NCBI GenBank assembly: GCA_018262895.1
Contig: JADFDJ010000002.1
Span: forward strand, 62,001-126,000
Length of the DNA stretch: 64,000 nt
Origin: Methanomassiliicoccus sp.
GTDB lineage: Archaea; Thermoplasmatota; Thermoplasmata; Methanomassiliicoccales; Methanomassiliicoccaceae
Direction of reading: 5' to 3'
In this document: piece by piece, positions 1-10,097 of the stretch
How positions within the stretch are numbered: position 1 is the stretch's first letter
How the letters are laid out: each line of letters opens with the position of its first letter
Notes under the pieces: generated by a model
Databases searched by the model: none
What the model was told of the DNA's origin: nothing
The model's input: the letters and a program-made list of their open reading frames with translations, nothing else
Made by a program: the position numbers and the translations under genes

Positions 1-776
1 TGCATTACGTTTACTTCATCGGAACTGCCGGAAGCGGCAAGAGCTCCCTGGTCCAGGCGTTCAGCGAGTGGCTGGATGTCAACGGGATCAACAGCATCAT
101 CGTCAACCTTGACCCCGGCGCGGACTTCATCCCCTACGAGGCCGACGTGGACATCAGGGACTGGGTCCACCTGGACGAGATCATGTCCGAGTACTCCCTC
201 GGCCCCAATGGCGCACAGATCGTGGCCTCGGACCTCATGGCGGTTAACGCCAAGGAGTGGGTACCGGTGATAAAGGGTATGGAAACGGATTACTGTCTGA
301 TCGACACCCCCGGGCAGATGGAGCTTTTCGCCTTCCGCCAGTCGTCCAACGCCCTGGTGGAGGAGCTGGGCCGGGAGGACAGCATGCTTGTTTTCCTCTC
401 GGACCCCACATTGGCGCGCACCCCCAACGGGTTCGTTTCCGACATGATGCTCTGCGGGATCACCCAGTTCCGCTTCTCCCTCCCCATACTCAACGTCCTC
501 TCGAAGTCGGACCTTCTCAAGGAGGAGGAGCTGGAGGAGCTCTCCACGTGGTCGCGCGATGCCTATGCCCTCTATAACGCCCTGACGGAGAGGGACATGT
601 CCTCCCAGACCGTTATCAGCGTCGAGTTCCTGAAGGCCATGGAGAATGTGGGAATGTACAAGGAGTTGACCCCCGTGTCCGCTCTTGAGGGGACGGGCAT
701 GGAGGATATATACAACACAGTACAGCAGCACTTCGAGGGCGGGGAGGACGCAGGGTCCAGGCCCTCGCTAGAGTAA
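1..776 (+). CDS. GPN-loop GTPase, 5' end cut at the window edge
   Basis: This is a GPN-loop GTPase, a family whose eukaryotic members help assemble RNA polymerase II; the archaeal role is less defined. The frame is open from base 3. If the missing base 0 is A, the gene starts ATG-CAT and lacks only one base. On that numbering the P-loop GTAGSGKS is at residues 8-15, the hallmark GPN tripeptide at 68-70 and the switch DTPGQ at 102-106. About 258 aa is normal for the archaeal family. The 3' end overlaps the convergent regulator by 9 bases. Confidence 0.9.
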   Translation, partial: HYVYFIGTAGSGKSSLVQAFSEWLDVNGINSIIVNLDPGADFIPYEADVDIRDWVHLDEIMSEYSLGPNGAQIVASDLMAVNAKEWVPVIKGMETDYCLIDTPGQMELFAFRQSSNALVEELGREDSMLVFLSDPTLARTPNGFVSDMMLCGITQFRFSLPILNVLSKSDLLKEEELEELSTWSRDAYALYNALTERDMSSQTVISVEFLKAMENVGMYKELTPVSALEGTGMEDIYNTVQQHFEGGEDAGSRPSLE

Positions 777-1103
777 GGCTTCGCCGGCCTGAGAGAAGCT
801 CTGCTGGTCCGCGGCCACCAGCTGGAAGGTCGCCTTCAGCTTGCCCCTGTCCACGAAGACCAAGGAGTCGTAGATCATTGAGCGGTAGACTGCCCTCTCC
901 CTTCCCCGGGCATCGTAGCGATATGAGACCTTAGCTACCAGCCCTTTCTTCTCCATGACGCGCAGCCGGGAGAACACATGCGCTACTGGTACTCCCGTTA
1001 TCTTGCATATCTCCAATGCTGAGAGCGGACGGTTCAGAGCTGCCAGGAGGATCTTTGCTGACTTCTCGTCCACAAAGACCTTGGGGGCTCTCATGACCTT
1101 CAT
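768..1103 (-). CDS. Winged-helix (ArsR-like) transcriptional regulator
   Basis: A 111-aa protein with a winged-helix DNA-binding fold: the segment SALEICKITGVPVAHVFSRL resembles the recognition helices, followed by a basic wing (residues about 50-75). No effector domain is visible, so the ligand and targets are unknown. A TATA-like box (1126-1134) lies about 26 bases before the ATG and no Shine-Dalgarno is present, so the mRNA is probably leaderless. It is convergent with the GPN GTPase gene. The call rests on pattern similarity to small archaeal HTH regulators. Confidence 0.7.
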   Translation of the reverse strand: MKVMRAPKVFVDEKSAKILLAALNRPLSALEICKITGVPVAHVFSRLRVMEKKGLVAKVSYRYDARGRERAVYRSMIYDSLVFVDRGKLKATFQLVAADQQSFSQAGEALL

Positions 1104-1125
1104 TGATTATTGACTAGACAACAGG

Positions 1126-1134
1126 CTATATAAC
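1126..1134 (-). promoter_or_regulatory. TATA box of the winged-helix regulator
   Basis: On the minus strand the sequence reads GTTATATAG, centred 26-27 bases before the ATG at 1103. The spacing places the transcription start at or next to the start codon. Confidence 0.5.
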
Positions 1135-1242
1135 AGGTTAGATGTCAGTCCGCTTGACTGATTATCAGGTACAAGATTACAACTCGAGCGTGAATAAGAG
1201 AATAAAAAGTTGAGAATGAAAAGAAGTTTGGAGAAGAGGTTT

Positions 1243-2451
1243 TTAAGCGAACATCACGCCGGATTCGACGATCTTCGACGCTTCGTTGTCCAGGACCTTT
1301 ATGATGGCCCTCTCGAAGTCGCTCATGTTGATATGGTCGCGGTTGTCGCGAATGGCGAACATGCCGGCCTCGGTGCAGATTGCCTTGAGATCTGCGCCCG
1401 TAGCACCCTCAGCCTTCATAGCAAGCTCGGATAGGGAGATGTTCTCGTCGATGGCCATCTTCTTGGTGTGGATCTTGAGGATCTCCAGCCTCCCCTCGTA
1501 GCCGGGCACGGGGATCTCGATGATCCTGTCGAACCTACCTGGCCTGAGAAGAGCCTCATCGAGGATGTCAGGGCGGTTGGTGGCCCCGATGATCTTGACC
1601 TCTCCTATGGGGTTGAAGCCGTCAAGCTCCGACAGCAGCTGCATCAGGGTCCTCTGGACCTCCCGATCGCCGCTGGTAGCGACCTCCAGCCTCTTGGCGC
1701 CGATGGAATCTAGCTCATCTATGAACACGATGCTGGGGGCCTTCTCCTTGGCCAGCTCGAACAGCTCACGGACAAGCCTGGCGCCCTCACCGATGTACTT
1801 CTGGACCAGCTCGGAACCCACGAAGCGTATGAATGTAGCGTTGGTCTGGTGCGCTACGGCCTTGGCCAGCAGGGTCTTGCCCGTCCCCGGGGGACCGACC
1901 AGCAGGACGCCCTTGGGGGGCTCGATGCCGACCTTCTTGTAAAGCTCAGGCCGGAGCAGGGGATCCTCCACGGCCTCCCTGACCTCCAGGATCTGCTCCT
2001 CCAGGCCACCGATCTCCCCGTAGGAGATCTCCGGCTTCTCGATTATCTCTGCGCCGATGACGATAGGGTCCAGGGATGGAGGCAGAACGCCCATTACAGC
2101 CAGTGTCTGCTTGTTGAGAGCGACCCTAGCGCCCACGATCAGGTCCTCGCTGGGAACGTACTCGGAGGTAGAGACGATGAAGTCCGGTCCTGTGGAGCTC
2201 TTGACGATGACCCTGCCGTCGGCAAGCACGTCCTTGATGGCGCCGATGATAAGGGGAGGGGACTTAAGTCTCTCCATCTCCGCCCTCATGCGCTTGAGCT
2301 CCTTCTGCAGTCTGAAGAGCTCGCTTTCGACGTAGCGCTTCTCTCCTTCCACCCGTCTTATCTCCTCCAGGAGCTCGCCGTTACGCCTCTCTAGGACCTC
2401 GATCTTGTCCCGCATCTCGGTCACAAGCTCTTCCAGCTGGGGTTCTTTCAC
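1243..2451 (-). CDS. pan: Proteasome-activating nucleotidase (PAN)
   Basis: PAN is the hexameric AAA ATPase that unfolds substrates and opens the gate of the archaeal 20S proteasome. The 402-aa protein has an N-terminal coiled coil (about 8-62), an OB domain (about 65-125) and one AAA domain with Walker A GPPGTGKT (186-193), Walker B IVFIDELD (241-248) and the pore loop F-V-G (210-212). The start is GTG, chosen because a GAGGTGA site sits five bases upstream. The C-terminus ends M-F-A, so the usual HbYX tyrosine is phenylalanine. No proteasome subunit gene lies in the window. Confidence 0.95.
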   Translation of the reverse strand: MKEPQLEELVTEMRDKIEVLERRNGELLEEIRRVEGEKRYVESELFRLQKELKRMRAEMERLKSPPLIIGAIKDVLADGRVIVKSSTGPDFIVSTSEYVPSEDLIVGARVALNKQTLAVMGVLPPSLDPIVIGAEIIEKPEISYGEIGGLEEQILEVREAVEDPLLRPELYKKVGIEPPKGVLLVGPPGTGKTLLAKAVAHQTNATFIRFVGSELVQKYIGEGARLVRELFELAKEKAPSIVFIDELDSIGAKRLEVATSGDREVQRTLMQLLSELDGFNPIGEVKIIGATNRPDILDEALLRPGRFDRIIEIPVPGYEGRLEILKIHTKKMAIDENISLSELAMKAEGATGADLKAICTEAGMFAIRDNRDHINMSDFERAIIKVLDNEASKIVESGVMFA

Positions 2452-2799
2452 TATGTCACCTCGGCAACGCTTAATTAAGGCCTTAGCTATAAGACCGTTT
2501 CGCCTATAAAGCTGATGGAGCCAGACAGGTAGGGCGGTCGTTTATCAGGCCGAGCGGGCCTTCGCCCGTCGATGTGATTATAGTGTTGAAGGGGATTTAT
2601 AAAATTATTCATAATATTCCCATCCTCCGTACGGTCACGTTCAGTATCAAAAAAGAGTTCACTCAGCATAGGAATAAAATATATTCCAGCGCATTTAATT
2701 CAACCTCCTTCATTTCCAAAGAACGCTTTTTGGGTGGTTCTCAACTCCCGTTCTTCAAAGATGTTATATCATCGTTGAATTATTGCGAACTGAACGATC
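2452..2799. promoter_or_regulatory. AT-rich divergent promoter region between PAN and MBF1
   Basis: No convincing gene is seen in this 348-base stretch; short frames here have atypical composition. A minus-strand TATA-like box at 2486-2493 fits the PAN gene, with a start near 2464. A plus-strand TTATAT at 2764-2769 fits MBF1, predicting a leader of only about 8 bases. The middle part (about 2570-2720) is strongly AT-rich and unassigned. Confidence 0.5.
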
Positions 2800-3306
2800 A
2801 TGTTGTGCGAGATGTGCGGTAAGGAATCAGATTTCACCAAGACTATTTTCGTGGAAGGTACAAAGCTCACAGTGTGCAAGGAGTGCTCCCGCTTTGGAGA
2901 AAGTCCAGATGGAAAGGGCGGGGGGGCGAAACGGGGTACTGCCGCCGCTCCCAGCCGCACCATGGTCACCGAGAGGCTGGAGGCCCGGGAGCGCAGGATG
3001 AGGACCCGCTCCATCTATTCCGATGAGGAGACCACGGACCTCATACCCGAGTACTCCAAGGTCATCCGTGAGGCCCGGGCGGCCCGGGAGTGGAAGCAGG
3101 AGGACCTTGCGGCCAAGCTCAACGAGAAGGCCAGCGTCATAGCCAAGCTGGAGAACGGGACCATGCGGCCAAACGACGCTCTGCTGAAGAAGCTCGAGCA
3201 CGAGCTGGGCATCAAGCTCACGGAGAAGGTGTCGGTGGTGAAGCCGGAGGGGGGCCGCTCCGCGGGCAAGGCCCTGACCCTAGGCGATATGATCAAGAAA
3301 AAATGA
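2800..3306 (+). CDS. Archaeal multiprotein bridging factor 1 (aMBF1)
   Basis: This 168-aa protein has the archaeal MBF1 layout: an N-terminal zinc ribbon (C3, C6, C26, C29), a flexible linker rich in Gly and basic residues, and a Cro/XRE-type helix-turn-helix at about residues 80-140 (REWKQEDLAAKL... and NGTMRPNDALLKKLEHEL). The family is reported to associate with the transcription or translation machinery; its precise archaeal role is not settled. There is no Shine-Dalgarno, and the TATA box 34 bases upstream predicts a near-leaderless mRNA. Confidence 0.9.
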   Translation: MLCEMCGKESDFTKTIFVEGTKLTVCKECSRFGESPDGKGGGAKRGTAAAPSRTMVTERLEARERRMRTRSIYSDEETTDLIPEYSKVIREARAAREWKQEDLAAKLNEKASVIAKLENGTMRPNDALLKKLEHELGIKLTEKVSVVKPEGGRSAGKALTLGDMIKKK

Positions 3307-3309
3307 GCC

Positions 3310-3843
3310 TCACCGGCTCAGTATCTCTTTTTTTACCGGCTCCAGGTAGGCGGCCACGTCGATGCCCAGGTCCCTGGCGACCAGCACCGCAGCGACCTCC
3401 ACGTCCACGCCCAAGCGCTCCTGGGTGCGGTTGATTCGTGCCACCGCGTCCCTCTTCTTGAGCCCGCCCTTGTCGGAGATGAGCTGCACCAGCTGCGCGA
3501 AGATGGAGACCTCCTCCTTCTCCGCGCTAAGCACCGCCTTGGAGGGCCGGAAGGAGAGCGAGGCCTCGATGTCCTTGATGTCGAAGCTCGGCTTTAGGAA
3601 CTCCTCGGTGCGGACCAGGAGCCCCTTCTTGACCGACACGTCCAAGAGCATCTGCGCCTCCTTGGGCGTGAACCACCGGTAATCGAAGGAGACTGTGAGC
3701 ATGAACTCGGTCTCGGTCATTACGTTCTTGCCCTTGCGCTTGAAGAGCACAGCCAGACAGGTCTCCAGTTCACCTATTGCGATCCCTCCGCTTCCAAGGG
3801 ACTTACAATGCCAGCGGATATATCCATCTTTCCTTGCATTCAA
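3310..3843 (-). CDS. DUF2240-like archaeal protein
   Basis: A 177-aa protein of unknown function resembling the archaeal DUF2240 family: the stretch FKRKGKNVMTETEFMLTVSF and the following RWFTPKEA are the recognisable part. It is soluble with no membrane segments. The ATG at 3843 gives an N-terminus of about 20 residues that looks unlike the rest, so translation may begin further in, but no good in-frame ATG, GTG or TTG with a ribosome site was found there. It is convergent with MBF1 (3 bases apart) and immediately follows the antiporter gene on the same strand. Confidence 0.7.
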   Translation of the reverse strand: MNARKDGYIRWHCKSLGSGGIAIGELETCLAVLFKRKGKNVMTETEFMLTVSFDYRWFTPKEAQMLLDVSVKKGLLVRTEEFLKPSFDIKDIEASLSFRPSKAVLSAEKEEVSIFAQLVQLISDKGGLKKRDAVARINRTQERLGVDVEVAAVLVARDLGIDVAAYLEPVKKEILSR

Positions 3844-3848
3844 GCCGC

Positions 3849-5603
3849 TCAGAAATCCTTCCAGCGCTGACGGTAGTTGAACACCGGTTTCTCGATCTGC
3901 ATGGTGACCGTCGGCTGAAAGCTCCTCTCCCGTATCTCATCGTACAAGGCCGCATCGCAGGTCCGTTTGTAGGAGAGATGCATGAGGTAAACGAACCACA
4001 GCAGGTAGGCCAGTGTGATAACGATGACCGAAGGCCAATACACCAGGTACATAAGGGCCACGCTCGCCACCATGATAAGGCCCAGGCATGCAGCCGTGGC
4101 GACGTAGTGGCTCACCGTCCTCTCCATCCCCTCCCTCACCCCCAGGTTGGCGTAGTCCACCTTGGTCACCACGTTGAGGAGGTCCTTCTGCAGCAGGTAC
4201 CATATCAGCACGACCGAGCTGATGGCCAAGTAGTACAGGACCAGCCCCGGGATGCCGGGGGTGGTCGCCACCGCCAGTACCAGGACCAAGTACGCGATGA
4301 AGGCGATGAGGAGGGAGCGGGAAAGGGTGAACACCTGGCTCCCGGGCATGACCATCTTGTTGAAGGTCCGGGATATCACCCCCGCCCCATAGGTCATGAA
4401 CCTCGGGGCTTTCCGGGCGACCCAGTCCGCTAACGAAAAGGCCTTTCGTATATAGAGGGGGCAGAGAACGCTCATGATGAAGGTCACGGCCCCGGCGATG
4501 GGGTACAGCTCCGCCCCCTTGGTGGCCCCCGCCGCTTGGCTTCCCACGCTTGCGTACATTATCGACTCTCCCCCGCGGGCGCTGAAGGAGGCTCCCACGG
4601 AAGTGGCGGCCCGGCGGCCGAAGCCCACGAGGTAGGCTAGCGCCGACATTATGAGGATCTCGTCAACGCTTATGAGAACCACGGCCATGAGGATGATGAC
4701 CCAGACCGAGCCGAAGAGCGAGGGGTCGATAAGCATCCCGAAGGCGACGAAGAACATGGCCACGAACGCGTCCCTCAGCGGAACGATGATCCTCTCCGCC
4801 CGGAGGGTGATCTTCGACTCGGCAAAGGTCATGCCTATGAAGAACGCCCCTATCAGCGCCGGAACCCCGCACAGCTCGGCGAGGGCAGCGGACAGGCAGA
4901 TCGCTCCCAGCATGAACAGGACGAACATCTCGTCGCTCTTCATCTTCTGCAGGCGGGCGATGACCCGCGGGACCACCACCGCAGCCATGATTATGAAGAA
5001 CAGGAAGAACGCCCCCAGGCCCATGAGCATGCTCGACACCGTGAAGTCAGCGTCGGTGTGGATGACCAGGCCGCCCACGATGGTCAGGAACAGCATGGAG
5101 ATGAACTCCTCCAGGATGATCATCCCCAGCAGGAACTCCGTCTCCGGCCTCTCCAGGCGTCCCAGCTCCATGAGGGTCTTCATGGCCACCGCCGAGCAGC
5201 TCATGGCCAGTACAGAGGCCAGGAACAAGGTGTCGATCAGGGGCCAGCCCAGTCCCGTCGCCAGCAGGATCCCGGTGAACAGGTTAACCCCCACATCCAG
5301 GATGGACAGGATCACCGCGGGCCCCTTCACCCGTCGGATCTTGTCCAAGGAGAACTCCATACCCACGAAGAAGATGAGGAGTATGAGCCCCAGCTCGGAT
5401 ATGGTCTCAATGAACTCGGTTTCCTGGATGATGCCATTGTAGGCGAAGTCCCCTAATTGGAAGTGGAGGTAGGGGCCGATGATGATCCCGGCGGCGATGT
5501 ACCCCAGAATAACGCTCTGTCTGGACCTCGAGGCCAGGAGGGCGCCGATGAAGGCCACCATCAATATGAGCCCTATCTCCAGCATCAGTCCGCTATATTC
5601 CAT
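3849..5603 (-). CDS. Kef-type (CPA2) cation/proton antiporter
   Basis: A 584-aa membrane protein of the monovalent cation:proton antiporter-2 family, exchanging Na+ or K+ for H+. The first about 380 residues form the usual antiporter core of roughly 12 membrane helices, including GYIAAGIIIGPYL and VPALIGAFFIGMTFAE. Instead of a cytosolic TrkA-N/RCK nucleotide-binding domain, residues about 405-545 contain further hydrophobic segments (around 405-450 and 485-530), so the C-terminal half is also membrane embedded. The ATG at 5603 starts directly at the first helix. The downstream DUF2240-like gene follows after 5 bases, suggesting co-transcription. Confidence 0.85.
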   Translation of the reverse strand: MEYSGLMLEIGLILMVAFIGALLASRSRQSVILGYIAAGIIIGPYLHFQLGDFAYNGIIQETEFIETISELGLILLIFFVGMEFSLDKIRRVKGPAVILSILDVGVNLFTGILLATGLGWPLIDTLFLASVLAMSCSAVAMKTLMELGRLERPETEFLLGMIILEEFISMLFLTIVGGLVIHTDADFTVSSMLMGLGAFFLFFIIMAAVVVPRVIARLQKMKSDEMFVLFMLGAICLSAALAELCGVPALIGAFFIGMTFAESKITLRAERIIVPLRDAFVAMFFVAFGMLIDPSLFGSVWVIILMAVVLISVDEILIMSALAYLVGFGRRAATSVGASFSARGGESIMYASVGSQAAGATKGAELYPIAGAVTFIMSVLCPLYIRKAFSLADWVARKAPRFMTYGAGVISRTFNKMVMPGSQVFTLSRSLLIAFIAYLVLVLAVATTPGIPGLVLYYLAISSVVLIWYLLQKDLLNVVTKVDYANLGVREGMERTVSHYVATAACLGLIMVASVALMYLVYWPSVIVITLAYLLWFVYLMHLSYKRTCDAALYDEIRERSFQPTVTMQIEKPVFNYRQRWKDF

Positions 5604-5973
5604 CTACATCGCCAGATAAGTGCCGGACGGGCCAACCAAAGGTCACCTTACGATACCTTCCAGCCGTGGGCAGGAGATGTTCAGGCTCTCCCGCCCTCTA
5701 CCCGGTTCCAGTGCATCCCGTAAAGAGTAACGGATAGCGGGTAAAATATGTTTCTCGCCAAGAGGCGAAATCTGAAAAGTAACACCTAACGCCCCCTGCC
5801 GCCCCGGCCTGTGGAGCTGGCCGTTCACCCCTGGCCAGTCGTTATGCTGTTTCTATGCTTGGAATACTTGGAGAGAACTGAAGATACGCTATTCTTATAT
5901 AGAAGAACAAACATTCAACGCAGGCTTAGCTAAACACTAGCTTCGTATATGAAAGATTATTGGAGGTAAATGC
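5604..5973 (+). promoter_or_regulatory. Thermosome promoter and leader region
   Basis: This 370-base stretch has no convincing gene. A clear TATA box CTTATATA lies at 5894-5901, predicting transcription from about 5923 and a leader of about 50 bases. GGAGGT at 5962-5967 lies six bases before the thermosome ATG at 5974. The part next to the antiporter gene shows no assigned element. Confidence 0.6.
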
Positions 5974-7608
5974 ATGGGAATGGGAAACACACCTATACTC
6001 ATCCTTAAGGAGGGTACGAAGAGAGACCGGGGCAAGGACGCCCAGTACAACAACATAATGGCCGCCAGGGCCATCGCTGACGCTGTCCGCAGTACCTTGG
6101 GACCCCGTGGGATGGATAAGATGCTCGTAGACAGCCTGGGGGATGTAGTCATTACCAACGATGGCGTGACCATCCTCAAGGAGATCGATGTCGACCACCC
6201 CGCGGCCAAGATGCTCGTGGAGGTCGCCAAGACCCAGGACACCGAGGCCGGGGACGGCACCACCACCGCTGTGGTCCTGTCCGGTGAGCTGCTCAAGAAG
6301 GCCACCGACCTCATTGATTCCAACATTCACCCCACAATCATCGCGGGCGGCTACAGGCTCGCCTGTAACAAGGCCCAGGAGATCCTGGACGAGATCGCGA
6401 TGCCGATCGATGTCAAGGACAAGAAGGCCCTAAAGGTCGTCGCCGAGACCTCGATGATCTCCAAGTCCGTGAACGCCTCCCGCGAGTACCTCGCTGACCT
6501 TGCCGTGAAGGCGGTCACCGCGGTGGCCGAGCAGAACGGCAAGAAGTGGGATGTGGACATGGACAACATCCAGATCGTGAAGAAGACCGGCGGGTCCATG
6601 GAGGACTCCGAGTTCATCCAGGGCATCATACTGGACAAGGACCCCGTTCACCCCCAGATGCCTCGGAAGCTGGAGAATGCGAAGATCGCCCTCCTCGATG
6701 TGGCCATTGAGGTCCAGAAGACCGAGGTCGACGCCAAGATCGAGATCACCGATCCCAGCCAGATGCACGCCTTCCTCGAGGAGGAGGAGAAGATGCTGCG
6801 CAACATGGTCAAGGCCATCAAGGACGCCGGGGCCAACGCAGTGTTCTGCCAGAAGGGCATCGACGACCTGGCCCAGCACTTCCTGGCCAAGGAGAAGATC
6901 ATGTCCCTCCGCCGTGTCAAGAAGTCCGATATGGAGAAGGTCGCCAAGGCCACCGGCGGTGTCATCATCAACAAGATCGAGGAGCTGACCGCCGATGAGC
7001 TGGGAAGCGCTGCCATGATCGAGGTCCGGGCAATGGGCGAGGACGACATGACTTTTGTCACTGGCTGCAAGAACCCCAAGGCCGTTTCCCTGCTGCTGAG
7101 AGGCGGCACCCAGCATGTCGTTGATGAGATCGAGCGGTCCCTGGACGACGCCATGAGCGTGGTCGCGGTGGCGATCGAGGACGGGAAGACCGTCACCGGA
7201 GGCGGAAGCTCCGCCGTGGAGATCGCCATGAGGCTGCGCGAGTACGCTGCCTCCATCGGCGGACGCGAGCAGATCGCCATAGATGCCTATGCCAGCGCCC
7301 TTGAGGTCATCCCCACCGCTCTCTCCGAGAACGCGGGCCTGGACCCCATCGACATACTCATCAACATGAGGAAGGCCCACAAGGACGGCAAGGTCAACGC
7401 CGGCCTCAACGTCTACACCGGCAAGGTCGTGGACATGAAGGACCTGAAGGTAATCGAGCCCATCAGGGTCGGTCGCCAGGCCATCAACTCCGCCACCGAT
7501 GCCGCGGTCCTCATCCTCAGGATCGACGACGTCATCGCCGCCAGGGCCTACAAGACGGGAGAGGGCGGACAGGGCGCTCCCGACATGGGCGGAATGGACG
7601 AGGACTGA
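5974..7608 (+). CDS. thsA: Thermosome subunit (group II chaperonin)
   Basis: A 544-aa group II chaperonin subunit that forms the double-ring, lid-containing folding chamber in the cytosol. The equatorial ATP site has GDGTTT at residues 93-98, with [11 protein letters not shown] upstream; the C-terminal tail is Gly- and Met-rich and ends DMGGMDED, as is typical of the family. The start is fixed by GGAGGT six bases upstream. A G6/C6 hairpin follows the stop codon, and the grpE-dnaK-dnaJ genes lie just downstream, so two chaperone systems are adjacent. Confidence 0.97.
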   Translation: MGMGNTPILILKEGTKRDRGKDAQYNNIMAARAIADAVRSTLGPRGMDKMLVDSLGDVVITNDGVTILKEIDVDHPAAKMLVEVAKTQDTEAGDGTTTAVVLSGELLKKATDLIDSNIHPTIIAGGYRLACNKAQEILDEIAMPIDVKDKKALKVVAETSMISKSVNASREYLADLAVKAVTAVAEQNGKKWDVDMDNIQIVKKTGGSMEDSEFIQGIILDKDPVHPQMPRKLENAKIALLDVAIEVQKTEVDAKIEITDPSQMHAFLEEEEKMLRNMVKAIKDAGANAVFCQKGIDDLAQHFLAKEKIMSLRRVKKSDMEKVAKATGGVIINKIEELTADELGSAAMIEVRAMGEDDMTFVTGCKNPKAVSLLLRGGTQHVVDEIERSLDDAMSVVAVAIEDGKTVTGGGSSAVEIAMRLREYAASIGGREQIAIDAYASALEVIPTALSENAGLDPIDILINMRKAHKDGKVNAGLNVYTGKVVDMKDLKVIEPIRVGRQAINSATDAAVLILRIDDVIAARAYKTGEGGQGAPDMGGMDED

Positions 7609-7616
7609 AATCCCAT

Positions 7617-7632
7617 GGGGGGTTTCCCCCCA
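7617..7632 (+). terminator. GC hairpin after the thermosome gene
   Basis: Six G, a TTT loop and a run of C form a compact hairpin nine bases after the thermosome stop. No U-tract follows directly (the sequence continues ACATAAAACCCC), so it may be a processing or stability element rather than a true terminator. Confidence 0.4.
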
Positions 7633-7689
7633 CATAAAACCCCTTAACATTTCTAAACTAACGACCCACGGTCCGAGGACGGTGATGGG

Positions 7690-8232
7690 ATGGAGAAGGC
7701 GCAAGGGTCAGAGGCGAACGGAAGCGGGGCTGTTGACCCCGAACAGCAGCTATCTTCGCTGCAAGAGGAGCTCCGATCGGAGAAGGACGAGAAGGAGCGT
7801 CAGGCGAAGTTGGCAGCAGAGTACCTGGACACCGCTAAGCGGGTGCAGGCTGAGTTTGACAATTACAAGAAGAGGGCCCAGCGGGAGAAGGAGGACATCG
7901 TCAAGTACGCCAATCAGCGGCTTCTCTCCGACCTGCTCCTGATATTCGATGATTTCGAGCGGGCCCTGGCCTCCCAATGCTCCGAGGAACAGCTGCGGGA
8001 AGGCATCCACAAGATACGTGATAACCTCGCTGCCCTGATGGCGGAGAACGGCCTGAAGGAGATACCCTCTAATGGCAGGTTCGATCCCACCATCCACGAG
8101 GCATTGGCCGTGGGAGAGGGTGAGGACGGCACGATACTGGAGGTTTTCCAGAAAGGTTACTACCTCGGCGACAAGGTGCTGAGGTGCTCAAAGGTAATGG
8201 TAGCGAAGAGAACGGGTGATAACAATGGCTAA
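7690..8232 (+). CDS. grpE: GrpE nucleotide exchange factor
   Basis: GrpE releases ADP from DnaK and resets the Hsp70 cycle. The 180-aa protein has a long N-terminal coiled coil (about 18-75, rich in Glu, Lys and Arg) and the C-terminal beta domain with [14 protein letters not shown] and a final segment about [14 protein letters not shown]. The stop overlaps the dnaK start in ATGGCTAA, an 8-base overlap that indicates translational coupling. Confidence 0.95.
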   Translation: MEKAQGSEANGSGAVDPEQQLSSLQEELRSEKDEKERQAKLAAEYLDTAKRVQAEFDNYKKRAQREKEDIVKYANQRLLSDLLLIFDDFERALASQCSEEQLREGIHKIRDNLAALMAENGLKEIPSNGRFDPTIHEALAVGEGEDGTILEVFQKGYYLGDKVLRCSKVMVAKRTGDNNG

Positions 8233-10078
8233 GATTATCGGCATAGATCTAGGCACCAGCAACTCGGCGGCCGCAGTGATGGAGGGCGGTAGGCCGACGA
8301 TCATTCCCAGCGCGGAAGGGACCAGCATAGGCGGAAAGGCCTTCCCGTCGTACGTGGCGTTCACGAAGGACGGCGAGCTCCTGGTGGGCGAGCCAGCCAG
8401 GAGGCAGGCGATCACCAACCCTGAGGGGACGATCGCCGCCGCCAAGAGGAAGATGGGGACGGACTATAAGTTCAAGGTGCACGGTAAGGAGTACACGCCC
8501 CAGCAGATCTCTGCCTTCATCCTGCAGAAGATAAAGCGTGATGCCGAGGCCTTCCTCGGTGACACCGTGGATAAGGCCGTCATCACCGTACCCGCCTACT
8601 TCAACGATAACCAGAGGCAGGCCACCAAGGATGCAGGGGCCATCGCCGGCCTGGAGGTGGTGAGGATCATAAACGAGCCCACCGCCGCTGCTCTCGCTTA
8701 CGGGCTGGACAACGTCAAGCAGTCGCAGAAGATAATGGTCTTCGACCTTGGCGGGGGAACCCTGGATGTCACCATCATGGAGTTCTCCGAGGGTGTTTTC
8801 GAGGTCATCTCCACCTCCGGCGACACACAGCTGGGAGGCACGGACATGGACCAGGCCCTCATAAACTACGTGGTCGCGCAGTTCAACAAGGACACTGGCA
8901 TCGATCTCACCAAGGACAAGATGGCCATGTGGAGGGTCCGTGAGGCCTCGGAGAAGGCCAAGATCGAGCTGTCCTCGACCATGTCTACGGAGATCAACCT
9001 CCCGTTCATCGCCGATCAGAACGGGCCCAAGCATCTGGCCATGAGCATCACCAGGGCGAAGCTGGAGGAGCTCGTAAACCCCATAGTGGAGCGTTGCCGG
9101 GCTCCTTTGACAAACGCCATGCGCGACGCTAAGCTCACCCCGGAGCAGATCAACAACATCATCCTGGTCGGCGGTCCCACCCGCATGCCCATCGTCCAGA
9201 GGTTCGTTGAGAACGTGGTGGGCAAGAAGATCCAGAGGGGCATCGACCCCATGGAGTGCGTGTCCATGGGTGCGGCCATCCAGGGCGCGGTCCTGTCCGG
9301 TGAGGTCAAGGACATCCTGCTGCTGGACGTCACACCCCTGTCCCTCAGCGTGGAGACCCTAGGCGGCATTGCCACCAAGCTCATCGAGCGCAACACCACC
9401 ATACCCACCCGAAAATCGCAGGTGTTCTCCACCGCTGCCGACTACCAGCCCAGCGTGGAGATCCATATCGTGCAGGGGGAGAGGGAGATGGCCGCCGACA
9501 ACGTTTCCCTGGGCAAGTTCCAGCTGACCGGCATACCGCCTGCGCCGAGAGGCGTCCCCCAGATCGAGGTCACCTACGACATCGACGCCAACGGCATCAT
9601 CAACGTGTCCGCCAAGGACCTGGGGACAGGCAAGGAGCAGAAGATCACCATCACCGCCACCAACAAGCTGTCCAAGGACGAGATCGATAAAATGGTGAAG
9701 CAGGCCGAGCAGTTCTCCGAGGAGGATAAGAAGCGCAAGGAGAAGGTGGAGACCCTGAACCAGGCGGACAATCTGCTGTACACCACAGACAAGACCATCA
9801 TCGAGCTGGGAGACAAGGTCACCGCCGAGGAGCGGGAGAAGGTAAAGAAGGCCAGTGACGAGCTGCGGGAGACCCTGAAGTCCGACGACATCGCGGCCAT
9901 CAAGGCCAAGATGGATGCACTGGTAAAGGAGATGTCGACGGTATCGACCCGCATCTACCAGGCCGCGGCCGCCGAGCAGCAGGCCCAGCAGGCGCAGGCC
10001 CCGCCCCCCGGGGACGACAAGAAGGACCAGGGCGGGAAAGGGGACTTCACGGATGCCGACTACCACATCGTCGACTGA
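8225..10078 (+). CDS. dnaK: DnaK, Hsp70 chaperone
   Basis: A 617-aa Hsp70. The ATPase domain begins [10 protein letters not shown] and includes [11 protein letters not shown] and VGGPTRMP; the substrate domain follows [14 protein letters not shown]; the C-terminus is a Gln/Ala-rich linker ending DADYHIVD. I chose the ATG at 8225 over the in-frame GTG at 8216 because it gives the canonical [10 protein letters not shown] start. Hsp70 is patchy in archaea and is generally thought to have come from bacteria. Its partners grpE (upstream, overlapping) and dnaJ (19 bases downstream) are intact. Confidence 0.97.
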   Translation: MAKIIGIDLGTSNSAAAVMEGGRPTIIPSAEGTSIGGKAFPSYVAFTKDGELLVGEPARRQAITNPEGTIAAAKRKMGTDYKFKVHGKEYTPQQISAFILQKIKRDAEAFLGDTVDKAVITVPAYFNDNQRQATKDAGAIAGLEVVRIINEPTAAALAYGLDNVKQSQKIMVFDLGGGTLDVTIMEFSEGVFEVISTSGDTQLGGTDMDQALINYVVAQFNKDTGIDLTKDKMAMWRVREASEKAKIELSSTMSTEINLPFIADQNGPKHLAMSITRAKLEELVNPIVERCRAPLTNAMRDAKLTPEQINNIILVGGPTRMPIVQRFVENVVGKKIQRGIDPMECVSMGAAIQGAVLSGEVKDILLLDVTPLSLSVETLGGIATKLIERNTTIPTRKSQVFSTAADYQPSVEIHIVQGEREMAADNVSLGKFQLTGIPPAPRGVPQIEVTYDIDANGIINVSAKDLGTGKEQKITITATNKLSKDEIDKMVKQAEQFSEEDKKRKEKVETLNQADNLLYTTDKTIIELGDKVTAEEREKVKKASDELRETLKSDDIAAIKAKMDALVKEMSTVSTRIYQAAAAEQQAQQAQAPPPGDDKKDQGGKGDFTDADYHIVD

Positions 10079-10097
10079 GCCTCACGGAAGCTGACCG

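Noticed and set aside
4651-5442. 263-residue open frame antisense to the antiporter
   Set aside because: Met/Ser/Arg-rich shadow of the membrane protein's codons.
6430-7704. 424-residue open frame antisense to the thermosome gene
   Set aside because: Low-complexity Gly/Leu/Asp/Val composition and exact overlap with a well-supported gene; a codon-bias shadow.
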